Shown: positions 1 through 10,100 of the stretch, one piece after another
How positions within the stretch are numbered: the first letter of the stretch is position 1
Layout: each line of letters starts with the position of its first letter
Assembly: GCA_009829735.1 (NCBI GenBank)
Contig: CM020618.1
Span: 7,965,119 to 8,029,118, forward strand
From: Pyropia yezoensis
Lineage: Eukaryota; Rhodophyta; Bangiophyceae; Bangiales; Bangiaceae
DNA: 64,000 bases
Direction: 5' to 3'
Notes under the pieces: generated by a model
The model's database searches: none
What the model was told of the DNA's origin: nothing
Seen by the model: only the letters and a program-made list of their open reading frames with translations
Position numbers and translations under genes: made by a program

Positions 1-878
1 TGCCGCCGCGCGCCTTGCCCTTGCCGCCGTCGCCGCCGCGGCTGCCATCGGGGAGGCGGGCGCCGAGGTCGGCCACCAGCCGCAGGGCGGCCCGTAGCGC
101 GCGCGCACGGACGTTGCTGTCCTCCCCCGCTGCCAACAGCACCTTGGCGCCTGCCAGCCGGATGGCCGCCGCGCCCGTGTCGACGACAGGCGCAGCAGCC
201 CCCCCGGGGCTCCTCCCCCACCCCCCCCTCCCTTTCCCCCCCCCCGGCCGCCGCCACTGCGCGCACCACCCGGCCGGCGTGCGCCCAGCCCGCGCCAGCA
301 GGGGCGGTGGCCATCGGGTGCGCCGCCGCGTCGGCGCCCAGCCGGCGGTGTCGGTCGCCCAGCCGCAGCACTCCCGCCAGGCGGTTGCGCAGCGCCACCG
401 CCGCAGCGGCAGTTGCGGTCAGCTCGGACCGCACGGCCCGGCCGGCGGGTTACAGCGTATGCGCATCGACGCGCCACCGCGCCGCAGCGGCCGCAAGCGC
501 CGCCGCCGCCGCCGCCGCCGCCGCCGACGCCGACGCAGTGATGCGGTAGGCGCCGCGCCAGAGTGCTCCCCCCTCCCCACGCCACCCCGCCGCCACTGCC
601 ACCGTTACCGTCGCCTACCTTAGCTGCAGCGCCCCCGCCGCGGCGTCCTCGACGTCGCTCAGCAGTCGCAGCCGCCCCGCCGCCGCGTACACGGCCGCGG
701 CCGACCCACCCGGCCCGCCGCGGCCCACCGCCGCCAGCTCCTCTTCGCGGGCGGCGCCGAGCGCGGCGCACGCCGCAGCCGCGTCGCCAGCCGCCAGCGA
801 CCGCAGGATGATGTGGAGGTGCCGGTGGAGGCGGCTACCTACGGTCGTGGCGGCGGTGGCGGCGGCACCAGCCGTCAC
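1..878 (-). CDS. Unidentified Ala-rich protein, partial, several exons
   Basis: Reading leftwards, three stretches have the even Ala/Leu/Arg amphipathic texture of real protein rather than shadow: about 878-620 (RSLAAGDAAAACAALGAA, then LLSDVEDAAAGALQLR), about 440-270 (RSELTATAAAAVALRNRL, then GWAHAGRVVRA) and about 195-1 (VDTGAAAIRLAGAKVLLA, then RALRAALRLVADLGARLP). They are separated by low-complexity G- or C-rich DNA. A possible donor (AG|GTAGGC) ends the first stretch at 619. The acceptor phases do not resolve cleanly, so exon limits are uncertain. The helical repeats could suit an ARM/HEAT or vesicle-tethering protein, but I do not recognise the family. The gene runs off the left edge. 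Confidence 0.35.
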
Positions 879-1957
879 AACGGCGCGGTGGCGGAAGCAG
901 CGCTACCGCCGCCGCCACCACCGCCGCTGCTGCCACCGTTGCCACTGCCCCCCCTCGATGTCCGCGTAAAGGCAGCGAGGCGTTCTGCCGCCGGTGATGG
1001 GGAACGCCCGGCCACCGGCACCCACCCCCCCCCCCCCACCTCCCCCGATTCCCTCGCTGGCGCCCAGCGCAACGCGCCGACGGACCGTGGAGCTGCCCTA
1101 ACCCCTGTCGGCGCGGCGATCACCCGCGGCGCGCGCACACCGCGGCATCTGATCAAGCGACATAGATGGCAACTGCACCAGGCGAGTGAATGTGGAGAAA
1201 GAGACAAGAGTGCACCCGGGTCAGTATCGGATTCAGCGTCTGCGACACGACCGGGAGCCTCAAGGGTCGTGAAAAAGACTCCCCCAACTACGTCTGACGC
1301 ATCAAGTCCGCCCCGCATGACAGCTGAGAGGACCTGGGTGACGACCGACGCACATCTACGAGAATACCAGTCACCCGACCATCCAAAGTACCGTTCTCGC
1401 GCCCACGTCGTCACCATGTGACATACTGCATCAGAAGCCAAGGTGCTCACAGCGTGCTGCGTCATGGGATGGGAATGCGACTGCATGCCGCGAGGGGACG
1501 TGGAAAGACGACGGTTGTGACGACGTCCATGATGCTGACGACGGTAGTCGAACGGCGGGCGACGACGGCCCCACATCTCGCGGGGTCTGCCTCGGCTGTG
1601 ATCACGAATTTCGGGGCAGAAAATGGGAGCAGGTCGCTTACTGTAACGTCGGCTTGGTGCCGGCCAGTCGATTCATTGTCGACTGACGAATGCATGGATT
1701 CGACCACTTTTTGGAAAGAAGTCCGATGCGGCCGGCAATCCGGGAACGTCTGCAATGATTGGCGACCGCCGAGGGACAGACCGTCAGGAGGGAGATCCTT
1801 CCCTCACAACTTACTGCCATCGGACCGCACGACGAATGGCGCCCGTGCAGCAAAGGTCTCTACAGTGCGGTGCGTGTCGCATCACACACGGTTTCGGTAA
1901 GTGCCCTGGTGGATGCACTGCATCTGCATTGCTTTGCGCTCCGTCACGGCTGCTGCC
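879..1957. other. No supported gene
   Basis: A GC-rich poly-Pro/poly-Gly-coding stretch (879-1060) may be the 5' end or leader of the gene to the left. The rest up to the transposase start is of mixed composition, with open frames on both strands but no recognisable protein and no clear repeat. Confidence 0.4.
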
Positions 1958-2990
1958 ATGTTCTCTGAGCAGGAGAGACTGCACGCACTCGGATCGTATT
2001 CCGAAAAATACAACCGGGAGGAGGTGGCAGACATCATCGGCTGTTCGCCCCGGTCTCTGCGCCGCAGATTTGGCCGGTGGGAGGACGCGGGGACAGTGTG
2101 GCAGAGTGAGGAGCGTGAGAACGCGCACTTTGACGCCGCCATCTTTTCGTCTCCGCTCGCTGCTGCTGTGAAGCACCTGGTAGAGGCAGAACCGGCTGCA
2201 ATCCTCAAGGACCACGTCAAACTTCTGAAGGAGCTGAGAAGCATGTCTGACGAGTACGCCAACGTCCACGCCAGCGCCGCCACTGTCTACCGTGTGCTAC
2301 GCTACCATGGCTATATGCGGAAGAAGATTGAGAAGCTTTTCCATGAGCGCAACCTGAACAACCAGCGGCAGTTCGCGCAGACCATGAGCCAGATTCCAAT
2401 GCGGTGCATCGTCAGTATCGACGAGCGGCATCAATCGGGTGAGGACTCGTACAGGAAGTACGGCAGGTCGCAGCACAACAGCTCGTGCGTGCTGCTCGAC
2501 CGAGACCCATGTACCATTTCGAGGACGAGCACGATGATGGCGGTCAGCGCCAGCGAGGGCGTCTATGGATGCAGACGGTTGTGTTGGGCCAACCCAAAAC
2601 TCGGATGACTGGCGGCTGTTCCTGGAAGACCTGATGCAAGTGGGGGCGATCGGGAAGTACCAGCCCAACCTGCCGTGGGACCTGCAGCCGGCCAACAGCG
2701 TGCTGTTGTTCGATAACGCTGGCATCCATGACCAGCAAGGGGACGACTTCCTGCAGGAGAATGGCGTGTAATACATCAGGCTGCCCGCCTACTCCCCCAA
2801 CCTTCAACCTATCGAGGGGGTGTTCAATGAATTGAAGAGGCACATCCGCGACCTTGTCTACTTTGACAGTCGGTATCTGGACAAGCCTCGACGGTTGTCC
2901 GCCGACGCGGCGATGATGCTGACACACGCGCAAATCATGGGACAGTTCGTGCGAGTGCAGATTAACATGGATGCTTTGTTGCTGCAGTAG
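1958..2990 (+). pseudogene. Decayed DDE transposase (IS630/Tc1-mariner superfamily, DDE_3 type)
   Basis: The ATG at 1958 opens a helix-turn-helix region (REEVADIIGCSPRSLRRRF) followed by a DDE catalytic core. The first Asp lies in CIVSIDERHQSG, the second in VLLFDNAGIHD, and the Glu in AYSPNLQPIEGVFNELKR, about 33 residues after the second Asp. This is the pattern of the IS630/Tc1-mariner group. The frame is broken twice: a shift near 2565-2600 moves the C-terminal half to another frame, and a TAA interrupts that half at 2769-2771. The natural stop is TAG at 2988-2990. The copy is therefore inactive. No flanking inverted repeats could be identified. It is tail-to-tail with the Cys-rich frame that ends at 3299. 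Confidence 0.85.
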
Positions 2991-3298
2991 ACAGCCGCAG
3001 AACGGCTGTTGCACACATAGAGATAAAAAACGAGATCTGGCGTCACTGGCAAGACGGCGATGACCGCGCATGCATTCCATTCTCCTGTGCCTCTAGTGGC
3101 GGGCGCCTGCTGTTGGGCGCCCGCAGCTGCCCTCCCCCCCCAGCCACTGCGCACGCTTAGACCACCGCGCAAATTCTAACACACACCCTCGCCGCGTGCA
3201 AAAGCACATCACATGCGAAGTCCGCGACGTGTACGTCACCGACGCAGGCGCCGACGTCTTCGGGCCCACGCCTTCATGCCGACGCAGTGCTTTGACGG
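2991..3298. other. Intergenic, nothing recognised
   Basis: Short spacer between the transposase stop and the C-terminal end of the interrupted frame. It contains no coding or structural signal I can support. Confidence 0.4.
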
Positions 3299-3414
3299 CT
3301 ACACTTGTGACCTGGGCTGGAGGGCAGTACCAGGAGTAGAACGGCCAGGTGTCCCATCATAACAGGCAGCGGGAGTGGCAACGACCTCAAAGGCAGGAGC
3401 AGCTGCAGGCACAG
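3299..3414 (-). pseudogene. C-terminal tail of the reading frame split by element I
   Basis: Reading from 3414 down to the TAG at 3299-3301, the frame resumes exactly where the 14636-16676 frame is cut, once one copy of the 5-bp target duplication is removed. It gives a degenerate copy of the protein repeat seen on the other side (here PAFEVVATPAACYDGTPG; there SAFEVGAAPAEFYDGTPG). So this is the last ~38 codons of that protein, separated from the rest by the insertion. Confidence 0.7.
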
Positions 3415-3777
3415 TGTAGCACAATAGGAATCCGTCGCACGTCCACTCTCAGGGAACACTCACCAAGGGGGATCGGCACCAACGTCACCGGGAGGCCAAG
3501 GTTGCTGTCCTTGGAGCACAAGCCACGGGACCAAGATGGGAGCCCAAATGGGAGGGGTTTGTTGTTCTGCCTTGGCCGGCGGTGGATTCGCCGCCGGCCC
3601 CCTCGTTACAAACCCTCGGAGACACTACTAACTACCCTCCACCCCAAGATGCAAGTCCCACTGGTCATACGTAACTTGTAGATACCGTGACCAGTACGGA
3701 CTCTCAAATTGAAAGCCAAGGATTAGAAGTAGCCCCCCTAACATTAGGGTCACAATACGGCCAACCATATTGCTACA
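3415..3777 (-). repeat. 3' LTR of element I
   Basis: 363 bp with TG/CA ends. By eye it matches 14273-14635 except for three substitutions (near 3605, 3660 and 3696). One of them changes a TTTATAAC on the minus strand of the 5' LTR into TTTGTAAC here. Confidence 0.95.
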
Positions 3778-3792
3778 TATCCCCCCCTTAAA
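3778..3792 (-). promoter_or_regulatory. Polypurine tract of element I
   Basis: On the minus strand TAAGGGGGGGATA abuts the 3' LTR, as expected for the plus-strand DNA primer of an LTR retrotransposon. Confidence 0.75.
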
Positions 3793-4360
3793 TTCGGCCC
3801 GTCCTCGGGTCGAGTTGCATTCGGGATACCGAATGTAAGTGGGTCGCGTGACCGTTTACCAGTCGGGTTGGGCTTTGCGCCTTGTCGCGACAGACACCCC
3901 TTTTCGAGGTTGCCTGAGGGGGGTGCCCCCCTTTGTGTGGTACACACACGATCCGATTTCCGGACCGTTAATTTCCCGGTGCGGGTTTCTGTTGACGACC
4001 CCCCTTTTCGAGGGGTGTGCAAGCCGATCCGCCACCAGGTGACTGGTGGTAGGGGAGCCCCTCTCGTGAGACGATTGAGTGGGTGGCGGGGTTGCCCGCG
4101 TTACGTGGGGGCGGTTGGGGGTGACCCCCCTGGTTACCCCGTGTGGAGGGGGCGTGGCTCCGGTCCAGGTGCCTGGGTGGAGCGCCCTCGTAGCCCGGCT
4201 GGCGCGGGTCGTCCCGCGCCGCCGTATCGCTCGTGCTGAACTGTGTGGTTATAAGCGCGGGTGCCCGCGCTTCCCTGGCTCGTCCGCGCGAGCGTTCCTT
4301 GTACCGGGTCGAGCCGGCCTTGGCTTTTCTGCACGGGGCGCCCCTGCTACCCCGGTCATC
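3793..4360. other. Leader region of the antisense gene in element I
   Basis: 568 bp between the 3' LTR and the first well-placed ATG of the opposite-strand ORF. It contains a repeated CCCTTTTCGAGG-like motif (near 3898 and 4003) and G/C-rich palindromic patches. The plus-strand frame of the next ORF is open from 4079. It could hold a promoter or 5' UTR for the antisense gene (inference). Confidence 0.4.
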
Positions 4361-5119
4361 ATGTCGGACCCCCAGGTACCCGGGGGCAAGGACGACCTCC
4401 TGCTTGAGCAGGAGGAGGAGGTGAAGGTGGACGACGTTCCCGTCTCTGCCACCGCCGCCGAGTGTTTCTTGGCGAGCTCGTCCGAGGACGAGGGCGACCG
4501 GGTGACCGTTCGCGTGGCTCCGGACGGTGCTCCGGGCGGTTTGTCGTCCGTGTGCAGCGGCACGACGGCTCTGTCGGGTGGCGGGCAACCGCGGGTAGCT
4601 GCTGCGTCTACCCCTACTTCTCCGGCGGCCCGGATGGCTCCTGTCGCCGGTGCCGGCGCGACTCTACCTCAAGACGGCGTCGCCGGCGTGTCAGGCGGTT
4701 ATGGTGGCACCCCGACCGGGACGGCGGGTCAAGACGGCGCGGGTGCCCGCCCGGTGGGTCTGTCCGCGTCGGCGGGTAACGGGTCTACCCCTGCCGCCCC
4801 CGTGGTGCCCACGTCGGGCCCGGGTGGCGGCGATGCTCTGCCCGCGGTGCTGCGGACGCTTGGTGGTCAAGAAATGTCTACCCCGATGGCAGTGGACTCC
4901 GGGAACTACTCCGGGCGGGCGCCCGCCCTTCTTCTTCCTCCTCGGCCCCGTGCCCCTCCGGCACCGGTTCATCTGCCAGTGGGGCATCCCCCGGCGCCCC
5001 CAATTCTTCCTGGTCCTGCCCGGGTTGCCCCGTTGGGTGGCGGCGTCGCCGTGGCGGCGGGTCAACCCGCCATGTCGATGTCCGATTTGGTGGCTCGGGT
5101 TCGAGGCATGACTGTGTAA
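4361..5119 (+). CDS. Antisense ORF of element I, N-terminal part
   Basis: ATG at 4361 (MSDPQVPGGKDDLLLEQEEE) opens 252 codons on the strand opposite to gag-pol, between pol and the 3' LTR. After an acidic N-terminus (EEEVKVDDV, SSSEDEGD) the protein is a disordered Gly/Ala/Pro-rich tail. It ends MSMSDLVARVRGMTV at TAA 5117-5119. The next ORF is in the same frame two codons later, so the two are probably one protein interrupted by a single stop, or a read-through pair. No signal peptide or membrane segment is visible, which argues against an envelope protein. The matching gene in element III is uninterrupted. Confidence 0.6.
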   Translation: MSDPQVPGGKDDLLLEQEEEVKVDDVPVSATAAECFLASSSEDEGDRVTVRVAPDGAPGGLSSVCSGTTALSGGGQPRVAAASTPTSPAARMAPVAGAGATLPQDGVAGVSGGYGGTPTGTAGQDGAGARPVGLSASAGNGSTPAAPVVPTSGPGGGDALPAVLRTLGGQEMSTPMAVDSGNYSGRAPALLLPPRPRAPPAPVHLPVGHPPAPPILPGPARVAPLGGGVAVAAGQPAMSMSDLVARVRGMTV

Positions 5120-5125
5120 GAGTCG

Positions 5126-6787
5126 ATGGAGTCCGCTGGGCGGATGCGGGTGGACTTCCACCTGCCGCATCCCCGTGGAGAGTCCTCTCGGCGCGTCAAG
5201 GTGGACCCGAGTTGGGAGCGGGAGTTGGTGCGGCTGGTCAACCAGCCGAACGCGGTGCGGGTGGAACACCATTGGATCCTGAGTCAGCCGGACGACCGGC
5301 ACGCGCAGCTCTGGGGCACCCGGGTGGGACGGGGTGATGTCTACCTCGACCCCGCCTTCGGGGTATGCGACCTGATTGCTCCCGCGTTGCCGCGGGAGGT
5401 TGACTATCCGGCTAGTGCACGGGGGATTGCGGCGGCGGCGGAGCCGGTTGCGTTTGGGGAGACGGTGGGCGACACCGGTCGGTATTCCGACTTCGATTAT
5501 TACCCGGGGGTATCCCCGTATCTGTCGTTGACGGCTTTCTACCCGCCTATGGCGGGTTTGAAGTCGGCGTCGAGCTGGCGACGTAACCATGGTGTCATGG
5601 CGGATGCGTTCCGCACCGATATAACGTGTGCGTTGCAGACCGGCAACGGTCGTGCGCCGGTATACACTTCCGTGCGCCCGCCTCTGTGGCAGGAGGGGTG
5701 GGAACCCGCCCCTGCTTTCCGGATTGACACCGGCTCCTGTCTCCGATACTTCGGGAGTGTGTTAGCCTCCCGGCCGGTCCACCCGTTGCAGGGTACCTTC
5801 ACCCTTGAGGTTACCCTCGGGCAGGCTTCCTCCTTCTTGCTGTCCGTCCGCCGGCAGGGGTGCCTGTTTCATCTTCCGACGGGTGTCCGTCGGCACATCG
5901 CGCAGATGGGCGTGGACATGATAGCCGCCAAGACCGGGTTGGCCCGGGAGTTCGAGGCCCTGCTGGCTGTTCACGATGCCGTGAACTGGGCTGGGGTGTT
6001 GGCCCTTCCCCCGTACCGGGACCCGCAGGCTGGGGCTACCCCCTTGCCTCGTCACTCGTTGCGTATCCGGCGTACTCAGCCGGGTGAGCCTAGTTGCCAT
6101 GGATGGGCGTCCACCGAGGCTGTTGCTGACTTGGGTATTCCAATGGTTATTCATGACCCTCTTCAGGTCCTTGCCCCGTGGTTCGGTAACCCGATACCGG
6201 CGGCGGTTGGCCGTCGTCCCCGAGAGTGGGGCTCTGCGGGTGGGGAGCGTGAGGTGTCCCGTCGTCGCGCGGAGCCCCGCCGGGGTTACGGTGAGGCCCC
6301 TTCAGTAGGGTCCTACCGGGCCTCATATCAGGCGCCACCGGCTCCGGTGGTGGCCGTGTCGGCTCCTCTGGCTCCTCTGGCTGCGCCAGTGTCCCCTCCC
6401 GCCCCTGTCATACAAGACGGGAGTCCCCGTCTCTGGTATGAAGGCGTTGACGCCCTTGTTGCCCGCGCAATGCGGGAGAGTCTCTCTGTTAGCTGGGGGG
6501 ATATCCCCCCAGGTGCTGCGCTGGTTGGGTCCGCGCGTTGCTTCGGTGGCGTGCTTGACCGCCTCCAGACAGCTCTGGAGGACGTGGAGGATGGCCGCAG
6601 CACCCTCGTCCAGCTATGCACCGAGGTAACTCGGGTGATTGACCGTCGTGAGATTGCCGACCGGTGGAGCATGGAGGTATACGCGCTTACGCGTGAGTGG
6701 CCTCCCTCGGGCAGTGGGTCTACCCACCGAGGAGGGCTATTGTTTGTGAGGGAGAGGGCCCCGGTAAACCTTATGGTGGCCGGGTAG
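5126..6787 (+). CDS. Antisense ORF of element I, main globular part
   Basis: 553 codons, same frame as the preceding ORF, opposite strand to gag-pol. It starts MESAGRMRVDFHLPHPRG. The first ~310 residues look globular (YYPGVSPYLSLTAFYPP, GCLFHLPTGVRRHIAQMGVD). A Pro/Ala/Val-rich linker follows (residues ~385-430), then a C-terminal helical block (GAALVGSARCFGGVLDRLQ, then EIADRWSMEVYALTREWPP). Layout and several motifs recur in the antisense protein of element III: FHLPHP vs LDLPLT, LFHLPTG vs LWFLPDL, GAALVGS vs GSSLVLG, and a final block with W-S and R residues. Function unknown. It is not recognisable as Gag, Env or an enzyme. Plant Tat-lineage elements have antisense ORFs at this position, but relatedness cannot be judged here. 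Confidence 0.7.
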   Translation: MESAGRMRVDFHLPHPRGESSRRVKVDPSWERELVRLVNQPNAVRVEHHWILSQPDDRHAQLWGTRVGRGDVYLDPAFGVCDLIAPALPREVDYPASARGIAAAAEPVAFGETVGDTGRYSDFDYYPGVSPYLSLTAFYPPMAGLKSASSWRRNHGVMADAFRTDITCALQTGNGRAPVYTSVRPPLWQEGWEPAPAFRIDTGSCLRYFGSVLASRPVHPLQGTFTLEVTLGQASSFLLSVRRQGCLFHLPTGVRRHIAQMGVDMIAAKTGLAREFEALLAVHDAVNWAGVLALPPYRDPQAGATPLPRHSLRIRRTQPGEPSCHGWASTEAVADLGIPMVIHDPLQVLAPWFGNPIPAAVGRRPREWGSAGGEREVSRRRAEPRRGYGEAPSVGSYRASYQAPPAPVVAVSAPLAPLAAPVSPPAPVIQDGSPRLWYEGVDALVARAMRESLSVSWGDIPPGAALVGSARCFGGVLDRLQTALEDVEDGRSTLVQLCTEVTRVIDRREIADRWSMEVYALTREWPPSGSGSTHRGGLLFVRERAPVNLMVAG

Positions 6788-7128
6788 TAGTGAGTATAAA
6801 CTCATCCCCCGCTGGGGTGTTTGCATGATACCATGCCTGCCATTGGGGAGTACCCCGTCCGACTTCTTCCGGTTGGTTCATGCTTGGGGAGGTCATCCTC
6901 CATCACTTTGTGTCTTGGCTTGGGGAGGTCATCCTCCCGTGTAAGCCCCCTAGTTACTTCGATATTATCGGAGTTAGCCTTCACCTTTAAGTTAACTTAT
7001 TAAGGTTCAGGTTTTACTAAGTTATCTAAGCTTGACTCTACTTAGTTGCCTAAGCTTGGTTCGACTTAGAAACCTAAGTCCGATTTGACTTAGAAGCCTA
7101 AGTCTGCCGGAACCATGTCACACCCTAC
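6788..7128. other. AT-richer spacer between convergent antisense ORF and pol
   Basis: About 340 bp between the stop of the antisense ORF and the stop of pol, clearly more AT-rich than its surroundings. It includes a 'cttggggaggtcatcctcc' motif repeated near 6890 and 6920 and the 24-bp palindromic repeats listed separately. It is a plausible two-way 3'-end/polyadenylation region (inference). Confidence 0.5.
7016..7102. repeat. Four 24-bp tandem units with a palindromic core
   Basis: Units start at 7016, 7040, 7064 and 7088, an exact 24-bp period. Each has a core of the form ACT(A/T)AG-N4-CTAAG, an imperfect palindrome, followed by a 9-bp variable spacer. They sit between two convergent genes of element I. 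Confidence 0.85.
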
Positions 7129-10100
7129 TTAGTAGGTATAAGCCTCACCCCCCAACAGCCGAAGTCGGTGTCGGTTGGGTTGTTGCAGTAGGCGTCGTCG
7201 CCTCATGTAAGGCATGAGGAGTTGGCGGGGTATATTTGCCGCCTGTTCCCAGGTGGGTGAGTCGTATCCGACCCACATCACCTTGACGTACCAGGGTCCT
7301 GGAATGTCCGGGTCGGTGTGTCCGACCACGCTCTCTACTTGGTATGGAATCCCATCCGGCCCCACCGGGTCGTCTGACCGGTGGGTAGTAAGAGCTTCAT
7401 GTAGCAACCCAGCCGGTACCGGCTGAGGCTGTTCCGGCTTCGGAGCAGGTGTGACATCATTCACACTGATGCGTTGGATCTCCGTATCGGAGTGTAAGAT
7501 AACAGAGTGGTCATCTCTGTGTAGAATCTGGTACGGTCCCTTGACCGGTTGCATGAGCTTGTTCCCCCGGAACTTCTGGTGTCTGATATAGACCCAGTCA
7601 CCTGTTACCAGGGTTGCGTTGCGCACCCGTAGTCGGGCGTCAAAGTTCTTCTTGTATCGAAGTTGTGTTCTGTCAAGGGCACCCTTGAGCTTCGGTATCA
7701 TCCACGATAGCTTGGCCAACCAAGCTAAGTGGATCCGTTCGGCCGGTCGGCCCATCGGTGTATCATACCGAGTGCACCTGCCCGGTGGCCGCGTCAGGTT
7801 ACCGACGCCCATCGGCATGACCCACTCCAGCGGAGCGATGTTTGTGCTCCGATGTGGCCTGGCATTGTATGCCAGGGTGAGTACGGACAGAAGCCAGTCC
7901 CACGTGTTCGTGTGCTCGGCCACGTAGCACTGTAGCATCTTAAGGATGGTGCGGTTGAACCGCTCCACTTGCCCGTTGGACTGCGGGTGGTAGTCGGATG
8001 CCCGACGGGGTTCGATACCGAACATGCCCAGGACCTTAGTGCAGAATGCTGACGTAAGGTTTGCTCCGTTATCGAAGAGGTGTTGCTTCATGACTCCGTA
8101 CGCACTGATCCAGTGGTCAACCACTGCGTTCATGATGGTATATGCCGTATCATTCGGGATGGCTGCCGCTCGGGACAGCTTAGTGAATCGGTCAGACATG
8201 ACCAGGATGTACCTGTTCCCTTCTTCCGTTACCGGAAGTGGCCCGAGTATGTCGATAGCGACCTGCTCGTTGGGCCCATCCGGTGGGAACAGTTTCTTGG
8301 CAGACGCCTGCCTATGTAGACTCATGCGGTTACGTGCACAGAAGTGGCATCCCCGCACGTGGTCGATTACGTAGACGGCCATTGCTGGCCAGTAGAAGAA
8401 CCTTCGCATTGCTGCGAACATACGTGAACCCCCCGGGTGTCCGGCTGTGGGGTTCTCGTGTTCTCGTTCCATGACGGCCTGCCGTAAGGAGACGGGAACC
8501 ACGACCTGATGTCGTCCATCGGCGGGTGCCCGCCGGTATATGAGTCCGTCTTCATTCTCGGAGAAGATGCCGGCCGTGCCGGCCAGGAGGTTAGCGCGAT
8601 GACGTCTACAGTCGTCGTCATTGGCTTGTGCCTCGCGGAAGTCCGCGAGGGTCAATGGGCACGAAAGGTGTGCCATGGTATGGTCATCCATACCCTGGGT
8701 AGCATTACCCACCATGCACACTGGTACCACCGGGATGTCCTCGTCCACCGGGCGGGTATCCCCGCTCGGGGTGTCGAGTCGCGACAGCGCGTCCCACAGA
8801 TGATGGGTGGAGCCGGCCTTATATATGGTCCGGTAGTCGTGCTCGGCCATCTTCAGCCTCCACCGGGATAGCCGACCGTGGCTGTCGGAATCCTTGTCAC
8901 CAAGGTTGAGAAGCCATCGTAAAGGTTCGTGGTCGGACCTTACGATGAACCTGGAACCTTCCAGGTATGGCCGGAGCAGTTGCACTGCCCATGTGACTCC
9001 GAGGCACTCGCGCTCGGTGGCACTATAGTTACGCTCAGCCGGGTTGAGTGTCCGGCTGAAGTACCCTACCGGATGTAGGTCCGGGATAGCATTATTGGTA
9101 CCGATGATGGTCTCTCCCTGTAGCAGGGTGCATCCCACTTGGGTGTCGCAGGCGTCGACGTCGATGACGAAGGTCCCGCGTCCATGCGGCAACGCAAGCA
9201 CGGGTGGGGATAGTAGGGCTCGCTTCAGCGACTCGAATGCCTCCTCTTCACGAGGCGAAGGGGGTTGGAGTACCTTGGGTAAGGTACTGCTCGTAAGAAC
9301 CGTCAACGGTTTAGCTATCCGAGCGAAGTCCTTGACGAACCGTCGGTATACGTTGCACATTCCCAGGAAGCTCTTGAGCTGCGTCTGGGTGTTAGGGAAC
9401 CGGGCATCCCGGAGTGCCAGGGTATTGGCTTCGAGTACCCCTAGTTTACCAGGTGTTATCTGGTGGCCCAGATACTCGACCGTCTGTTGGAAGAAGGCGC
9501 ACTTCTTCAGACGCAGGGTTACCCCGGCGTTCCGCAAGAGGGTGAGTACCTCGTCCACATGTTGCACATGGTCATCCATGTTACGCGACAACACGATAAC
9601 GTCATCGAGGTACACTAGGCAGTTACGCCACTTCACCCCCGACATTATAATGTCGATAGCCCGCTGGAATGTAGCGGGGGCGTTGGACAATCCGACGGGC
9701 ATCCTTAGGAACTCGTACACTCCACTGTGACAGACTAATGCCGTCTTGGGGATATCCTCGTCCGCCACCGGGATCTGCCAGTATCCGGCATTGCAGTCGA
9801 TGGTGGTAAACACCGTAGCTTCCCCCAGGGAGTCGATGCATTCATCCATCCTTGGTAAAGGGTATGAGTCTTTCTTGGTAACCAAGTTGAGGCGTCGATA
9901 ATCGATGAAAAACCGAGGGGTTTGATCCTTCTTCGGTACGATCACGACTGGGGCACCCCACTCCGACATCGAAGGTCGGATCACCTTAGCTTCACTCATC
10001 CTCTTCACTTCTCCATCAACGATCTCTCGTTGCATAGGTCCCGCTCGGTGCGGTTGTGACCGGGCGGGGCGTGCGCCTGGTACCAGGTCAATACGATGTT

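Noticed and set aside
875-1576. 233-codon minus-strand open frame
   Set aside because: No recognisable protein texture except a poly-Gly end; likely chance in GC-rich DNA.
4691-5590. 299-codon minus-strand frame in element I
   Set aside because: Arg/His/Pro-rich shadow of the antisense gene; does not continue pol.
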